A stretch of 64,000 nucleotides of DNA from Desmodesmus armatus (taxonomy: Eukaryota; Chlorophyta; Chlorophyceae; Sphaeropleales; Scenedesmaceae), in NCBI GenBank assembly GCA_007449985.2, contig VIIQ02000165.1:62001-126000 (forward strand), in the 5' to 3' direction. This document shows positions 62,763-64,000 of this stretch, one piece after another. A program made the position numbers and the translations under genes. The notes below the pieces were generated by a model that saw only the letters and a program-made list of their open reading frames with translations, searched no databases and was not told where the DNA came from. The stretch's first letter is position 1. The number at the start of each line of letters is the position of its first letter.

Positions 62763-63404
62763 TTAGTAAACAGTCACCTTTGCCATCACTGGTTGCACAC
62801 CAGTGTGTCCGCCACCCGCCATCATCACAACAGGCTTTGGGGCTTGAGTGATAGGCAGGGCGACATCCACATCCTCTCCACGCAGTGTGCTGCGGTTTGC
62901 GGCGCAGAGTGCAGCAGTGGTGATCAGGGAGACAGCCATAACCGCTGCCAGCACAACCGCAACGATCAATATGATGCGGCCATTGTCCACAAACATCTCA
63001 GCTGCCTCGTCTCCTAAGAAGTCCCGGGGGCCCCGGGACATCTTAGATGTAGTAGTAGTAGTAGATGAAGTGAGGAAGATATCTATCTTCAGGGCCTTCG
63101 TTTCACCGTTCATGAAGTCTGCAAGCTTGCTGTAAAATGCAAGGCCTCCGGCTACTGCTGCCAGCATCAGTGCCCGGAAGAACAGCAGCAGGACGTCCCA
63201 GGTGAGGTCGCAGGTGTAGTCCACACAGAGGGCGTTGCTGCCACAGCAGTGCGCATTGGAGCGGGCGCGGGGCGAGGCTGTGTAGCTTAGCCAAGTTGCA
63301 GTTAGCAAGAAGGCTGCGCGAGAGACGAACAGGCAGTAATGGCACACAAGACGTGCAATGATCGGCAATGACACGGGCGCCTGGCGGGACGCCACATGGT
63401 GCAT
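62763..63404 (-). CDS. Unknown multi-pass membrane protein
   Basis: Single-exon gene of 213 residues. The ATG at 63404 is the first in frame. Predicted hydrophobic segments: PVSLPIIARLVCHYCLFV (with AAFLLTATWLSY following), DVLLLFFRALMLAAVAGGLAFY, and IILIVAVVLAAVMAVSLITT near residue 150. A Cys-rich stretch (HCCGSNALCVDYTC) lies between the first and second segments, probably on the lumenal or outer side. A Ser/Thr linker (SSTTTTTSK) is coded by a short TAG/TAC-like repeat. The C-terminus is short and polar. I do not recognise the family. A member of a lineage-specific membrane family is the most I would say. A perfect stem-loop lies just upstream of the ATG. Confidence 0.6.
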   Translation of the reverse strand: MHHVASRQAPVSLPIIARLVCHYCLFVSRAAFLLTATWLSYTASPRARSNAHCCGSNALCVDYTCDLTWDVLLLFFRALMLAAVAGGLAFYSKLADFMNGETKALKIDIFLTSSTTTTTSKMSRGPRDFLGDEAAEMFVDNGRIILIVAVVLAAVMAVSLITTAALCAANRSTLRGEDVDVALPITQAPKPVVMMAGGGHTGVQPVMAKVTVY

Positions 63405-63430
63405 GTGCTGCTGCTGATGATGATAAGGAA

Positions 63431-63465
63431 ACCTGCATTTGCTGAGCCGCTCAGCAAATGCAGGT
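63431..63465. promoter_or_regulatory. Perfect 16-bp stem-loop upstream of the membrane-protein gene
   Basis: ACCTGCATTTGCTGAG, CCG, CTCAGCAAATGCAGGT. It lies 27 bases upstream of the start codon, so it would fall in the 5' leader or core promoter. A possible translation-control hairpin or protein-binding palindrome. Confidence 0.6.
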
Positions 63466-63560
63466 CAAGTTGACCTGCACATATGTGTGGCCGATGTTCA
63501 AGTCATGCAGTGATGAAGGTTTGGGTCTCCGACAAGTTGCCTTGCTGTGAATGCGGTACT

Positions 63561-63579
63561 ACCTTACTAGTAGTAAGGT
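63561..63579. promoter_or_regulatory. 9-bp palindrome ACCTTACTA/TAGTAAGGT
   Basis: A perfect inverted repeat around one central base, about 155 bases upstream of the membrane-protein start. A candidate binding site; no known factor is recognised. Confidence 0.4.
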
Positions 63580-64000
63580 GAATTCACTCAAAAGTAATAC
63601 ATGTGACAATTTCAGCTGTCTGCCAGAGCCTGTGCGCATGTGCACGTTCAGTACTACAGAATGTGACAATTATACAGCACATAACGAACGACGGCCGCGA
63701 GTGGCAGCAATGTACTTACAGAGAATACACAGGCTCAGGAGAAGGCTCACACCAGCCTGCACATCAGAATACACACACGCATGCAAGGTTGGAACTGGTA
63801 GCCAGCAGTCCATAGTGGTAAATCCGAGGGATGAGTCATTGCTGCTGTACAATGTGCTTTCCTAAAACGACATGGCATGGTGTTGGCTGCATGCATGGCA
63901 TGGCCTGTAAGGCAGCATCGCAGAGCTTTGAAATGCATGCCTCACCTCAGGTCAGGGGTCTGTACTCTGCGCATGCTCGGGTGGTCCACAATCCCAGCGC

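Larger units (their letters stand above)
63405..64000. other. Upstream region of the membrane-protein gene
   Basis: Holds two palindromes (63431-63465 and 63561-63579) and otherwise no recognised gene up to the window edge. Confidence 0.4.

Overview
This is a nuclear window from a green alga, most likely Chlorophyceae. The evidence is very intron-rich genes with GT-AG introns of about 150-700 bp (some over 1 kb), long CAG/CTG runs coding polyGln/polySer/polyAla inside otherwise conserved proteins, TGTAA-type poly(A) signals, plant-type protein families (shaggy-like GSK3, type IIB Ca-ATPase, dirigent-like barrel) and abundant small inverted-repeat elements. There is nothing bacterial here: no operons, ribosome binding sites or CRISPR arrays. 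I built the gene models by eye from splice sites, reading phase and protein family similarity. Models whose phases close exactly get high confidence.

Layout. 1-2174 (-): 5' half of a P-type IIB Ca2+-ATPase running off the left edge. 4640-7947 (-): GSK3/shaggy kinase in ten exons with one extra base in exon 6. 8857-11721 (-): EamA/DMT-type transporter with a possible plastid-targeting N-terminus. 11854-12554: a MITE with inverted ends and a 7-bp target duplication. 12906-14889 (-): 113-residue ABM-domain protein whose third intron holds an 840-bp inverted-repeat element. 15438-21179 (+): GT4 glycosyltransferase with a Gln-rich tail. 22963-25138 (+): secreted dirigent/allene-oxide-cyclase-like barrel protein. 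25359-29006 (+): gag-protease remnant of a retroelement. About 31241-33402 (+): METTL24/FkbM-like methyltransferase (N-terminus unresolved). 35249-39345 (-): F-box/LRR protein. 40589-60860 (-): a complete RAD50 DNA-repair ATPase of 37 exons in 20 kb, with a tRNA-Thr gene in one of its introns. 62763-63404 (-): unknown multi-pass membrane protein.

The genes are unrelated housekeeping and accessory genes and do not form a pathway. The most striking feature is structural. Many introns, above all in RAD50, carry nearby tandem copies of an exon edge together with its splice site (eight RAD50 exons, one F-box exon and one glycosyltransferase exon). These make decoy splice sites and look like snapshots of intron growth by local tandem duplication. 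Other leads are three long intronic hairpins, a one-base frame break in GSK3, a frame deficit of one base in RAD50 exon 30, and a cluster of organelle-like palindromic GTGAAGGG repeats.
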